Assembly (NCBI GenBank): GCA_015478945.1
Contig: JABUQX010002232.1
Location: 62,001-126,000, forward strand
Direction: 5' to 3'
Source of the DNA: Trachelipus rathkii
Lineage: Eukaryota > Arthropoda > Malacostraca > Isopoda > Trachelipodidae
Length of the DNA: 64,000 nt
In this document: one piece after another, positions 43,383 to 56,659 of the stretch
Position numbering within the stretch: position 1 is the first letter of the stretch
Layout: each line of letters begins with the position of its first letter
Made by a program: the position numbers and the translations under genes
The notes under the pieces: generated by a model
The model's input: only the letters and a program-made list of their open reading frames with translations
What the model was told of the DNA's origin: nothing
The model's database searches: none

Positions 43383-45300
43383 ATTAATATTTTTAAATTA
43401 GTCTCCCCTTAAATAACGTTTTCTTTAAAAAAAAATATTTTTTAGGGGTAACTAAATTAAAAAAAAAATAAAATTGTGAATAAATTGTTCAATAAATAAA
43501 TGAATCTCGCTGAAAGCAAAATGTGATAATTTATTATATAAATATGTTTATTCCTTTAAAAAAACTGAGATGTTCGTTCCAAGGATAAAACTTTCCGTTT
43601 AATCGCATTCCTTTAAACACTTACTTATCGAAATAATTTATTACTCTTACTATCTAAATGATATATCTTAGAACAATAATTATCTTCAGAAATAATTCAA
43701 ATCTATTCCTAAATATATATTATGAGAAAAGTCGATTCATTTCGTGGCGTTTCACCGGATCTCGGGAATATGTACTGGCGAGATATTTCGGTTACGAAAT
43801 ACGTTCAAACGTTTTATAGTAGAGTAACCCTTAACACTGTGTCATTTCAACGGGCTTGATATTCCTATGTGTCCTAACCCCGATGTCTAAGTTCCCGATC
43901 GCTTAAATTTTTGAGGAAAAAATTTTTTTTCATCGAGACCGCACAAAAAAATTTCAAGATGTCGGGAACTTACACATCGAGGTTACGACACATTAGGTTA
44001 TCAAAACCTTAGAAATGTCGCTGTTTCAGGGACGACTCAGCTATACTACGTTTGAACGTATTCGGAAACCAAAATATCTAAATATCAGCTCTTCCTCGAC
44101 ACCCGATGAAACGTCCTTAACGGAATCGACTTCTTCTAGGAATAGTGTTAAATAATTTCAATTTATAAGCTTTTAAACGTATATATCATAGATTGAAATA
44201 ACAATAAAAATTTTCGATAAATACGTGAATCTCGCGCAAAGCAAAAAATTGATCAGAATATAATTCATCGGATCAGTAAAAAAGCGCTTCCAACTGTCGT
44301 CGGGTCACAAAAACAGTGCTTTGTTAGACTTTTATCCGGGGCCGAGAACTCGAATTTTGTTTTCCATTATCATTTAATTGTGTTTCCGAATGTTTTATCT
44401 AATCTAAATAACAATAAATTATTTAGAAATTAAATGTTTAAAGTTAGATAGTTAATTAGCATTTTAAAAGGAATTACTATTATTATTATTATTTTTAGAT
44501 TAGTCTCCCCTTAAATCTCGTTTTCTTTAATGAAATATTTTTTAGGGGTAACTATATTAAAAATAAAAATTATAAATAAATTGTTCAATAAATAAATGAA
44601 TCTCGTTGAAATCAAAATTTGATCATATATTAAATACATATGTTTATTCCTTAAAAAAAAACTAAGAAGTTCGTTCCTAAATTTCAGGTTTTATTTCCCG
44701 CCGTTTCGTCGGGACCCGAGAAAGAGCTTATGATAATATATATTTCATTTTGAAATACGTTCAAACGTATTACAACTCTGCATCTTTTACTGTAGTATCA
44801 TTTCAACGGGCTCGATTGAGCATTTGTTCGTACCCTCGATGTCTAAGTTCCCGTTAGCAAAAAATTTCCAAAAATTTTTTTTCCAAACAATCGAGACTTT
44901 TCAAAAAATTTTCAGGGAATTGGGAACTTGGACATCGAGGTTACGACCACATGCTCACTTGTGTTCATTGAAATGTCAATATATTAAAGACTACTGAATT
45001 ATAATACGTTGGAACATATTTGGAAACCAAAATATTCAAATATTAGTTCTTCCTCGGTACCCGTGGAAACGTCATGAAACGGAATCGACCTTTTCTAGGA
45101 ATAGTGTTTAATAATTTCAACATATAAGCGTTTAAACGTATATAATATGGATTGAAATTACAATAAAATATTTCGATAAATAAATGAATCTCGCGCAGAG
45201 CAAAATTTTATCAGAATATAATTCATCGGATCAAAAAAAAAAGTGCTTGGAACTGTCGTCGGGTCACAAAAAATAGTGCTTTGGAAAGACCTTTAACTTT
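41700..45300 (+). repeat. Repeat array C, right part
   Basis: Clean units have cores near 42020, 42750, 43879 and 44838 in the same orientation. Linkers carry the AATCTCGCTGAAAGCAAAAT module and inverted pieces of the 32-bp repeat seen at 23859 (TCGGATCACAAAAAAAGCG, CAACTGTCGTCGGGTCAC). Confidence 0.88.
42420..44640 (+). repeat. 1,129-bp direct tandem duplication in array C
   Basis: GTCCTAACCCCGATGTCTAA occurs at 42742 and again at 43871, 1,129 bases apart. The sequence around each copy is nearly identical for several hundred bases, including shared oddities such as GACACATTAGGTTATCAAAA. It is the youngest visible duplication in array C. Confidence 0.8.
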
Positions 45301-46090
45301 TAATAAATGTTTAAACTTAGATTTTTCTTAACTTAGGTGTCTATGGTATCGAAGCTATCAAAAAATTTGAAAAAAATCTCGCCGGTTTAGCTATCCGCAT
45401 TATATATTTTGTTAAAAAAAAAATTTTTTTATTGAAATAATTCAAATATATTTTTTATATATTAGGAGAGATGTCGACTCATTTAGCGCTGTTTCATCAG
45501 ATCTCAGGAAGAGTTAATAGAAAGATATTTGGGTTTCGAAGCAGGTTCGAATGTTTTATAGCAAAGTACCTCTTGATATAGCGTATTTTCATCGGGCTCG
45601 ATTTCGTTTTATATCCTAACTTTGATATCTAAGTTCCCAATTACTTCGAAAAATTTTCGCAAAATCTCGGCGGTTTCAGAAAATATATTTTTTTTACTTT
45701 GGCATATTTGGCTAAAAAAAATAATTCCGTTTAAAGATCCAATTAATTGTATACTTTTAAAAACTTACTTATCCAAAATATTTCAATACCACATCTATCA
45801 TTATTATATATTTTTAATTTTTTTTTAATGAAACATTTCAAATCTATCGCTATATGTATATATTATGAGAAATGTCGATTCATGTAGTGCTGTTTCAAAC
45901 GATCCCAGCAATAGCTAAACGAAAGATATTTGGCTTTCGAAACGCGTTCGAACGTTTTATAGCAGAGTAACCCTTGCTTATGCGTCTTTTCATCGTGCTC
46001 GGTTTCGTTTTTTGTCCTAACTACGATGTCTAAGTTCCCTAATCCCTAAAAAAAAAATTGAAAAGTTTCGATGATTTTTTAAAAATACAA
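45300..46090 (+). repeat. Decayed array sequence before the HSP70 pseudogene
   Basis: Two much-diverged arms with CTAACTTTGATATCTAAGTT and CTAACTACGATGTCTAAGTT cores and GTTTCATCAGATCTCAGGAA are present, but the inverted partner arms are missing or unrecognisable. Confidence 0.6.
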
Positions 46091-46220
46091 AAGAAAACAA
46101 TTTTAAGCGTTCTGGTTCTGGAACTAAGATGTCGTCGTGAGTGAAAGAGACAGAGACACGCACAACCACCCGTCCTTCATATGACCAGAAGCCAACTGAG
46201 AGTTTTGCTTAAACGGTTTA

Positions 46221-47184
46221 CTCTTAGTTGGATCGACTCGTATCCCGAAAATTCGAAACTCGCTTCGAGAGTGTTTCAGTTGCAAAAATGTAAACTTCAC
46301 GATTAACCGGGACAAAGCCATCGCCGACCTGCGAAGCGGTCATTCAGGTGGCGATTTTATTCCGGGACGAGTAGCAAAACGTTGAAGATACGCTTTTATT
46401 GGTCGTGGCTTCGTTTTCTCTCGGAATCGAAAAGGCCGGGGAGAAATGTGTAAAAATGATCGAAAGGGATAAAAAGACCATTCCTACAAAAATACACCCA
46501 CTTTTTTCTACTTATAAAGACAACCAACCAACCAACCAACCAACCAACAAACCAACCGGGCTTTTTAATTCAGGTGTACGAGGAGGAACGAACTCGACCT
46601 AAAGATAATAATTTACTCGAGAAAATCTTACCCGACGGAATAGTCACCGATAACCCCCTGCCCGCGCGGAAAACCCGAAATAGAAGTAACCTTCGAAGTC
46701 GACGCCAATGGGATTCTCAGTGTGTCCGCTGCCGATAAGTCGACTGGCCGCGAAAAACGAAATTACCATATCCAGCGATAAAGGAAAAATATCGAAAGAG
46801 GAAATATATACATATAATTATAATATGGTTCAAGAAGCGGAGATATTCACGAAATACGACGAAGCCTTCGTTGAAAAAATTCAAACACTATATTCGCTAG
46901 AGAGATTGTGTAACGAGGCGAAATCTCTTCTCCAAAACGAAAGGGTGATGATGATGATGAAACAATTAGACATATCCGAGAGTCTGCGCGGAAATATATT
47001 AAAGACATTTGAGGAAACGAAAACGTTGGTCGAAAGCGCCGATAAATCGGAAACGACGATAGAGCTTTATCAAAACAAAATAAACGAACTCCGAGAACTT
47101 ATGAAAACCGTTTACTCGAAAATGAAAGTTGGTTGGGACGAAGTGAAAAACGGATTTACTAGCAGCAACAGCAACAACAACAGC

Positions 47185-47224
<40 letters not shown>

Positions 47225-47328
47225 GCAACAACAACAACAACAGCAACAACGACGACGAGGACGATGAATTTACGCAAACGGACGAAAATACGAAACGAAA
47301 CAGCGTCAGCGAAAAGCCGATTGATTAA
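46221..47328 (+). pseudogene. HSP70 pseudogene (C-terminal half, several frameshifts)
   Basis: Pieces in changing frames match an HSP70 in order: VGSTRIPKIRNSL near 46227, INRDKAIA, then VIQVAIL, a TAG stop at 46372-46374, [63 protein letters not shown] and [18 protein letters not shown]. The lid region follows as a 206-codon frame ending in a long Asn run. At least three frame changes and one stop break it, and a CCAA microsatellite has expanded at 46523-46557. The ATPase domain is missing: upstream is only decayed repeat. The usual EEVD end, which docks co-chaperones, is replaced by Asn/Ser repeats and SVSEKPID. In life HSP70 refolds proteins with DnaJ partners. This copy cannot make the full protein, though the frame from 46708 could still encode the lid fragment. 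Confidence 0.88.
47161..47250 (+). repeat. AAC/AGC microsatellite encoding Asn/Ser run
   Basis: About 30 AAC and AGC triplets lie at the 3' end of the HSP70-derived frame. The opposite strand reads as valine/alanine runs, which are not a gene. Confidence 0.9.
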
Positions 47329-47769
47329 TTTGTTAATGTTTGGTTTTTGTTTCTTTTTTTTTAAATTTGTGTTATAGATTTGAATGTGAGATATTATTTC
47401 GGTTAAATTTAACTATATTTTATTCGATTATCACCATTGTCATCATTAAAACTCAAAATAAACGTGTTTTTTTAACAAAAAAAATTCTATCGCGGTAGAA
47501 ATTAATTTATTACTCCCTCAAAAAGTTTAAAGTACTAAGGTATAATATGTTTGAATTAAGTGTTGTATTAATGATATTACATCCGATGTTAAAGTATTTC
47601 ACCCCCCCCCCCTATCTTCCCACTCTATATGTAAAAAAAGGTTTTAACTAGTTTAAACACGGGTTCAAATTAAAAAAACGAACATTAGGGATTTGTTTTT
47701 GGTGCTCAAACGGGCGCTGGAAACGACGCATATGCGCCTAAGTGCCCGCCCGGGCTGCAGTCAGGCTTT
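47329..47769. other. 3' flank of the HSP70 pseudogene, no gene
   Basis: A/T-rich with a C run at about 47601-47610. A G+C-rich stretch at about 47710-47760 precedes the return of array sequence. Nothing else is recognised. Confidence 0.55.
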
Positions 47770-48500
47770 TGAAAACGCAGCTTAAGATATTCGTTACTAA
47801 AATTCAATTTTTCTTTTGGGACAATTCGTCGACCCCTCGGGAACAGCTCATAATAAGATATGTAGATTTTGAAATACGTTCAAACGTATTAAAACCCAGA
47901 AGTCCTTCAAATAGTATCATTTCAACGGGCTTGAAGTTCCTATTTGTAGTAACATCGATTTCTAAGTTCCCGATCGCATAATTTTTCGTGGAAATTTTTT
48001 TTTCAACGAGACTTTACAAAAAAATTTCAAGGTGTCGGCAACTTAGACATCGAGGTTACGACACATTTACAGATCGAGTCCGTTGAAATGTCACTGTTGC
48101 AAGGGCTACTCGGCTATGCTACGTTTGAACGTATTCGGAAACAAAAATATCTAAATATCGGCTCTTCCTCGATACCTAATGAAACGTTCCTAACAGAATC
48201 GACTTCTCCTGTAATATAGATAGGAATAGGATTAAATAATTTTAATATATAATCGCTTAAACGTATACAATATGGATAAAAGTAACATTAAATAATTTCG
48301 ATACAAAAAGTGTTTAAACTTTTATATACAGTAATTAATTAGTTTTAATAAAAGAAATTATTATTATTTTTTATTTTAACTTAGACTCCTATAAATTCCC
48401 ATTTTTCTTTAATTAAAATATATTTTAGGGGCAATTGAATTACAAAAATTAAAAATTTAATAAAGTTCGATAAATTTATTGAATGTTGCCAATAGTAGAT
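47770..48500 (+). repeat. Single palindromic unit, forward orientation
   Basis: One clean unit of the array family has its core at about 47952 and partner at about 48042, followed by the CTCCTATAAATTCC-type module. It is oriented as in arrays A to C and ends just before a microsatellite where orientation changes. Confidence 0.85.
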
Positions 48501-48537
48501 TGTGGATAGATTAGTTTAACTTTTCTTACATAAAAAA

Positions 48538-48551
48538 CACAACAACAGCGA

Positions 48552-48644
<93 letters not shown>

Positions 48645-48728
48645 CGACAACAACGACAACAACGACAACAACGACAACAACGACAACAACGACAACAACG
48701 ACAACAACGACAACAACAACAACAACAA
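48538..48728. repeat. CAA/CGA microsatellite at the array orientation switch
   Basis: AAC triplets are followed by a regular AACGAC pattern and AAC again. Repeat units before it point one way and units after it point the other. Confidence 0.92.
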
Positions 48729-51700
48729 GGAGAAGGTCGATTTAGCTAGGACGTTTCATCGGGAGTATCGAGGTAAGAGCTATAATTAGATATTTAGGTT
48801 TCCGAATACGTTCAAACGTAGTATAGCCGAGTAGCCCTTGCAACAGTACAATTTCTAAGGAATCGATCTCCCTATGTGTCGTAACTTCAATGTCTAAGTT
48901 CCCGAAATCTTAATATTTTTTGTGAAGTCTCGATAAAAAAAAATTTTCCCAAAAAAGTTAAGCAAAAGGGAACTTTAACATCGAAGTTAGATCACATATC
49001 TACATCAAGCCCCATGTAATGACACCGTATCAAGGGTTAATCTGCTATAATACATTTGAACGTATTTCGAAACCAAAACATCTTGCTAGAATCTCTTCCG
49101 GAGATCCGATGAAACGCCGCTAAAAGAATCCACTTCTGTCATAATATATTTAAGATTAGATTTTAATTGTTGCTATAGATAATTATTATTTAAACGTATA
49201 TCATATAGATAGTTAGAGTAATAAATTATTTCGATAAGTAAGTGTTTAAAGGAATGCGATAAAACGGAAAATTTTATCCATTGTAAACAAAGGATACTAA
49301 ATTCATATTTTATTTTTCTTTTTTTTATTTTACCGAACATGTCGAGACTTTACAAAAAATTTAGAAGGCTAAGGGAACCTAGACATCGAAGTTAGATCAC
49401 ATATCGACATCGAGCACCATGAAATGACACCGTTTCAAGAGTTACACTGTTAAAAAACGTTTGGGCGTATTTTGAAACCAATAAATCTTGCTAAAATCTC
49501 TTCCCGAGAACCGATGAAACGTCGCTAAAAGAATCCAACTCTGCCATAATATTTTTAAGATTAGATTTGAATTATTGCTATAAATAATTATTGTTTAAAC
49601 GTATATCATATAGATAGTTAGAGTAATAAATTATTTCTATAAGTAAGTGTTTAAAGGAATGCGATTAAAAGTTAATTTTTTATCCATTATAAACCTAAGA
49701 TACCAAACTCATATTTTTTCCCCTTTTTTTTCTCCGAAATTGCCGAGACCCTTACCTATTTATCAAAATATTTCAATGTAACTTCTAACCATATTGTATA
49801 CGTTTAAACTATTATATGTTAAAATTATTTAATCCTATTTCTATCTATATTATAGGAGAAGTCGATTCAGTCATGGACGTTTCATCGGGTATCGAGGAAG
49901 AGCTGATATTTAGATATTTTGGTTTACGAATACGTTCAAACGTAGTATAGCCGAGTAGCCCTTGAAAAAGTAACTTTTAAAGGACTTGATCTCACTATGT
50001 GTCTTAACTTCGATATCTAAGTTCCCGAAATCTTAAATTTTTTTGTGAAGTCTCGATAAAAAAAAAAAATCCCCAAAAAATTTAAGGAAACGGGAACTTA
50101 GATATCGAAGTTAGATCACAAATCGACATCGAGCTCCATAAAATGACACCGTATCAAGGGTTAATCTGCAATAAAACGTTTGAACAATTTTCGAAACCAA
50201 TATAACTTGCTAGAAACTCTTCCCGAGATCAGATGAAACGTCGCTAAAGGAATCCACTTCTGCAATTATATATTTAAGATTAGATTTGAATTATTACTAT
50301 AGATAATTATTGTTTAAACGTATATCATATAGATAGTTAGAGTAATAAATTATTTCGATAAGTAAGTGTTTAAAGGAATGCGGTTAAACGTTAATTTTTA
50401 TCCATTATAAACCTAAGATACCAAACTCATATTTTTTCCCTTTTTTTTTTTCTCCGAAACTGCCGAGACCTTTACCTATTTATCAAAATATTTTAATGTA
50501 ACTTTTAACCATATTATATACGTTTAAACGATTATATGTTAAAATTATTTAATCCTATTTCTATCTATATTATAGGAGAAGTCGATTCAGTTAGGGACGT
50601 TTCATCGGGTATCGAGGAAGAGCTGATATTTAGATATTTAGGTTTCTGAATACGTTCAAACGTAGTAGAGCCGAGTTGCCCTTGAAACAGTAACATTTCT
50701 AAAGACCCGATCTCCCTATGTGTCGTAATTTCGATGTCTAAGCTCCCGAAATCTTAAATTTTTTTTGTGTAGTCTTGATAAAAAAAAATTTTTCACAAAA
50801 ATTTTAAGCAAACGGGAACTTAGACATCGAAGTTAGATCACAAATCGACATCGAGCTCCATGAAATGACACCGTATCAAGGGATTCTCTGCTATAAAACG
50901 TTATAACGATTTTCGAAACCAAAATATCGTGCCAGAATCTCTTCCCGAGATCCGATGAAACGCCGCTAAAAACACCACTTCTGTCATAATATATTTAAGA
51001 TTAGATTTGAATTATTGCTATAGATAATTATTGTTTTAACGTATATCATATAGATAGTTAGAGTAATAAATTATTTCGATAAGTAAGTGTATAAAGCAAT
51101 GCGATTAAACGGAAATTATTATCCATTGTAAACCTAAGATACCAAACTCATATTTTTTTCCATTTTTTATTTTTCCGAAACTGCCGAGACTTTACAAAAA
51201 ATTTAGAAGGTTTGGGAACTTAGACATCGAAGTTAGATCAAATATCGACATCGAGCCCGATGAAATGAAACCGTATTAAAGGTTACTCTGCTATAAAACG
51301 TTTGAACGCATTCGGAAACCAATATATCTTGCTAGAATCTCTTCCCGAGATCCGATGAAATACCGCTAAGGAATCCACTTCTGTCATAATATATTTGAGA
51401 TTAGATTTGAATTATTGCTATAGATAATTATTGTTTTAAACGTAGATCTTATTAGAGAAGCTAGAGAAATAACATATTTTCAGATAATTACTGTTTTAAG
51501 GAATGCGATTTAGTCCACCTTTTTATGCTTGAAACCTTAACAACTCCAAAACCAATATTTTTTTTTTTCATTTTGTATTTTTTTCCGAAACTGCCGAGAC
51601 TTACAAAAAAATTGTTGAAAGGATCTGGTGAACTTAGACACGAAGTTAGATCAAATATCGACATCGAGCTCGATGAAAAGACACCGTATCAAAGGTTACT

Positions 51701-52330
51701 CTGCTATAAAACGTTTGAACGTATTTCGAAACCAAAATATCTTGCTAGAATCTCTTCCCGAGATCCGATGAAACGCCGCTAAGGAATCCACTTCTGTCAT
51801 TATATATTTGAGATTAGATTTGAATTATTGCTATAGATAATTATTGTTTAAACGTATATCATATAAAGAGTTAGAGCAATAAATTATTTCGATAAGTAAG
51901 TGTTTAAAGGAATGCGATTAAACGGAAATTTTTATCCATTGTAAACCTAAGATACCAAACTCATATTTTTTTTTCATTTTTTATTTTTCCGAAACTGCCG
52001 AGACCTTACAAAAAATTTAGAAGGTTTGGGAACTTAGACATCGAAGTTAGATCAAATATCGACATCGAGCCCGATGAAATGACACCGTATCAAGGGTTAC
52101 TCTACCATAGAACGTTTGAACGATTTTCGAAACCAACATATCTTGTTAGAATCTCTTCCCGAGATCCAATGAAACGCCGCTAAAAGAATCCACTTCTGTC
52201 ATAATATATTTGGGATTAGATTTGAATTATTGCTATAGATAATTATTGTTTAAACGTATATCATATAGAGAGTTGGAGTAATAAATTATTTCGATAAGTA
52301 AGTGTTTAAAGGAATGCGATTAAACGGAAA

Positions 52331-55300
52331 TTATTATCCATTGTAAACCTAAGATACCAAACTCATATATTTTTTTTTTCATTTTTTATTTTTCCGAAAC
52401 TGCCGAGACTTTACAAAAAATTTTGAAGGTTTAGGGAACTTAGACATCGAAGTTAGATCAAATATCAACATCGAGGCTGATGAAATGACACCGTATCAAG
52501 GGTTACTCTACCATAGAACGTTTGAACGATTTTCGAAACCAACATATCTTGTTAGAATCTCTTCCCGAGATCCGATGGAACGCCGCTAAAAGAATCCACT
52601 TCTGTCACAATATATTTGGGATTAGATTTGAATTATTGCTATAGATAATTATTGTTTAAACGTATATCATATAGAGAGTTGGAGTAATAAATTATTTCGA
52701 TAAGTAAGTGTTTAAAGGAATGCGATTAAACTGAAATTATTATCCATTGTAAACCTAAGATACCAAACTCATATATTTTTTTTTCATTTTTTATTTTTCC
52801 GAAACTGCCGAGACTTTACAAAAAATTTAGAAGGTTTAGGGAACTTAGACATCGAAGTTAGATCAAATATCGACAGCAAGCTCGATAAAATGACACCGTA
52901 TCAAGGGTTACTCTACCATAGAACGTTTGAACGATTTTTGAAACCAACATATCTTGTTAGAATCTCTTCCCGAGATCCAATGAAACGCCGCTAAAAGAAT
53001 CCACTTCTGTCATAATATATTTGAGATTAGATTTGAATTATTGCAATAAATAATTATTGTTTAAACTTATATCATATAGAGAGTTAGAGTAATAAATTAT
53101 TTCGATAAGTAAGTGTTTAAAGGATTGCGATTAAACGGAAATTTTTATCCATTGTAAACCTAAGATAACAAACTCATATTTTTTCTCATTTTTTATTTCT
53201 TCAAAACTATCGAAACCTTTACCAATTTATCAAAATATTTTAATGTTACTTCTATCCATATTATATACGTTTAAACGATTAAATGTTAAAATTAATTAAT
53301 CCTATTCCTATCTGTATTCTAGGAGAAGTCGATTCGGTTAGGGATGTTTCACCGGGTATCGAGGAAGTGCTAATATTTAGTTATTTTGGTTTCCGAATAC
53401 GTTCAAACGTAGTAGAGCCGAGTTGCCCTTGAAACAGTAACATTTCTAAGGACTCGATCTCCCTATGTGTCGTAATCTCGATGTTTAGGTTCCCGAAATC
53501 TTAAAAAAAAAATTTATAAGTCTCGATAAAAAAAAAAAATTTCCCAAAAAATTTAAGCAAACGGGAACTTAGACATCGAGGTTAGATCACAAATCGACAT
53601 CGAGCTCCACGAAATGTCACCGTATCAAAGGTTTCTCTGCTATAAAACGTTTGAACGATTTTCGAAACAACAACATCGTGCTAGAATCTCTTCCCGAGAT
53701 CCAATGAAACGCCGCTAAAAGATACCACCTCTGTCATAATATATTTAAGATTAGATTTGAATTATTGCTATAGATAATTATTGTTTTAACGTATATCATA
53801 TAGATAGTTAGAGTAATAAATTATTTCGATAAGTAAGTGTATAAAGTAATGCGATTAAACGGAAAATATTATCCATTGTAAACCTTAGATACCAAACTCA
53901 TATTTTTGTTTTCATTTTTTATTTTTCCGAAACTGCCGAGACTTTACAAAAAATTTAGAAGGTTTAGGGAACTTAGACATCGAAGTTAGATCACAAATCG
54001 ACATCGAGCTCAATGAAACGACACCGTATCAAATGTTTCTCTGCTATAAAACGTTTGAACGATTATCGAAACCAAAATATCTTGCTAGAATCTCCTCCCG
54101 GGATCCAATGAAACGCCGCTAAAAGAATCCACTTCTGTCATAATATATTTAAGATTAGATTTGAATTATCGCTATAGATAATTATTGTTTAAACGTATAT
54201 CATATAGAGAGTTAGAGTAATAAATTATTTCGATAAGTAAGTGTTTAAAGGATTGCGATTAAACGGAAATTTTTATCCATTGTAAATCTAAGATAACAAA
54301 CTCATATTTTTTTTTCATTTTTTATTTTTCCGAAAATGCCGAGACTTTACAAAAAATTTAGAAGGTTTAGGGAACTTAGACATCGAAGTTAGATCAAATA
54401 TCGACATCAAGCTCGAAGAAATGACACCGTATCAAGGGTTACTCTACCATAGAACGTTTGACCGATTTTCGAAACCAACATATCCTGTTAGAATCTCTTC
54501 CCGAGATCCAAAGAAACGTCGCTAAAAGAATCCACTTCTGTCATAATATATTTGAGACTAGAATTGAATTATTGCTATAGATAATTATTGTTTAAACATA
54601 TATCATATAGAGAGTTAGAGTAATAACTTATTTCGATAAGTAATTGTTTAAAGGAATGTGATTAAAAGTTAATTTTTATCCATTGTAAACCTAAGATACC
54701 AAACTCATATTTTTTCCCCATTTTTTATTTCTCCGAAACTGTCGAGACCTTTACCTATTTATCAAAATATTTTAATGCTACTTCTATCCATATTTTATAC
54801 GTTTAAACGATTATATGTTAAAATTATTTAATCCTATTCCTATCTATATTATAGGAGAAGTCGATTCAGTTAGGGACGTTTCACCGGGTATCGAGGAAGA
54901 GCTGAAACTTAAATATTTTGGTTTTCGAAAACGTTCAAACGTAGTATAGCCGAGTTGACCTTGAAACATTAACATTTCTAAGGACTCGATCTCCCTATGT
55001 GTCGTAATCTCGATGTTTACGTTCCCGAAATCTTAAAATTTTTTTTGAAGTCTCGATAAAAAAAATTTTCCCAAAAAATTTAAGCAAACGGGAACTTAGA
55101 CATCGAGGTTAGATCACAAATCGACATCGAGCTCCACGAAATGACACCGTATCAAGGGTTTCTCTGCTATAAAACGTTTGAACGATTTTCGAAACAAAAA
55201 CATCGTGCTAGAATCTCTTCCCGAGATCCGATGAAACACCGCTAAAAGATACCACCTCTGTCATAATATATTTGGGATTAGATTTGAATTATTGCTATAG

Positions 55301-56640
55301 ATAATTATTGTTTTAACGTATATCATATAGAGAGTTGGAGTAATAAATTATTTCGATAAGTAAGTGTTTAAAGGAATGCGATTAAACGGAAATTATTATC
55401 CATTGTAAACCTAAGATACCAAACTCATATATTTTTTTTTTCATTTTTTATTTTTCCGAAACTGCCGAGACTTTACAAAAAATTTTGAAGGTTTAGGGAA
55501 CTTAGACATCGAAGTTAGATCAAATATCAACATCGAGGCTGATGAAATGACACCGTATCAAGGGTTACTCTACCATAGAACGTTTGAACGATTTTCGAAA
55601 CCAACATATCTTGTTAGAATCTCTTCCCGAGATCCGATGGAACGCCGCTAAAAGAATCCACTTCTGTCACAATATATTTGGGATTAGATTTGAATTATTG
55701 CTATAGATAATTATTGTTTAAACGTATATCATATAGAGAGTTGGAGTAATAAATTATTTCGATAAGTAAGTGTTTAAAGGAATGCGATTAAACTGAAATT
55801 ATTATCCATTGTAAACCTAAGATACCAAACTCATATATTTTTTTTTCATTTTTTATTTTTCCGAAACTGCCGAGACTTTACAAAAAATTTAGAAGGTTTA
55901 GGGAACTTAGACATCGAAGTTAGATCAAATATCGACATCAAGCTCGATGAAATGACACCGTATCAAGGGTTAATCTACCATAGAACGTTTGAACGATTTT
56001 CGAAACCAACATATCTTGTTAGAATCTCTTCCCGAGATCCAATGAAACGCCGCTAAAAGAATCCACTTCTGTCATAATATATTTGAGATAAGATTTGAAT
56101 TATTGCTATAGATAATTATTGTTTAAACGTATATCATATAGAGAGTTAGAGTAATAAATTATTTCGATAAGTAAGTGTTTAAAGGATTGCGATTAAACGG
56201 AAATTTTTATCCATTGTAAACCTAAGATAACAAACTCATATTTTTTTTTCATTTTTTATTTTTCCGAAAATGCCGAGACTTTACAAAAAATTTAGAAGGT
56301 TTAGGGAACTTAGACATCGAAGTTAGATCAAATATCGACATCAAGCTCGATGAATTGATAACGGAACAAGGGTTCAGCTACCATAGAACGTTTGAACGAT
56401 TTTCGAAACCAACATATCTTGTTAGAATCTCTTCCCGAGATCCAATGAAACGCCGCTAAAAGAATCCACTTCTGTCATAATATATTTGAGATTAGATTTG
56501 AATTATTGCAATAAATAATTATTGTTTAAACGTATATCATATAGAGAGTTAGATAAATTGATTTCGATAAGTAAGTGTTTTTAAAGGATTGCGATTAACG
56601 GAAATTTTTATCCATTGTAAACCTAAAATAACAAACTCAT
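52331..56640 (-). repeat. Higher-order repeat in array D, offset 3,062 bp
   Basis: A unit with the rare variant AATATCAACATCGAGGCTG occurs at 52461 and at 55523, 3,062 bases apart. The order of full and half units around each is the same and the sequence is almost identical. The unit with GAGCTGAAACTTAAATATTT near 54899 recurs near 58003 at a similar distance, suggesting a third, partly noisy copy. Confidence 0.7.
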
Positions 56641-56659
56641 ATTTTTTTTCATTCTTTTC

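Noticed and set aside
48516..48728. Leucine-run frame opposite the CAA/CGA microsatellite, and similar valine, leucine or glutamine frames at 46999-47277 and 34474-34707
   Set aside because: They are translations of triplet repeats only.
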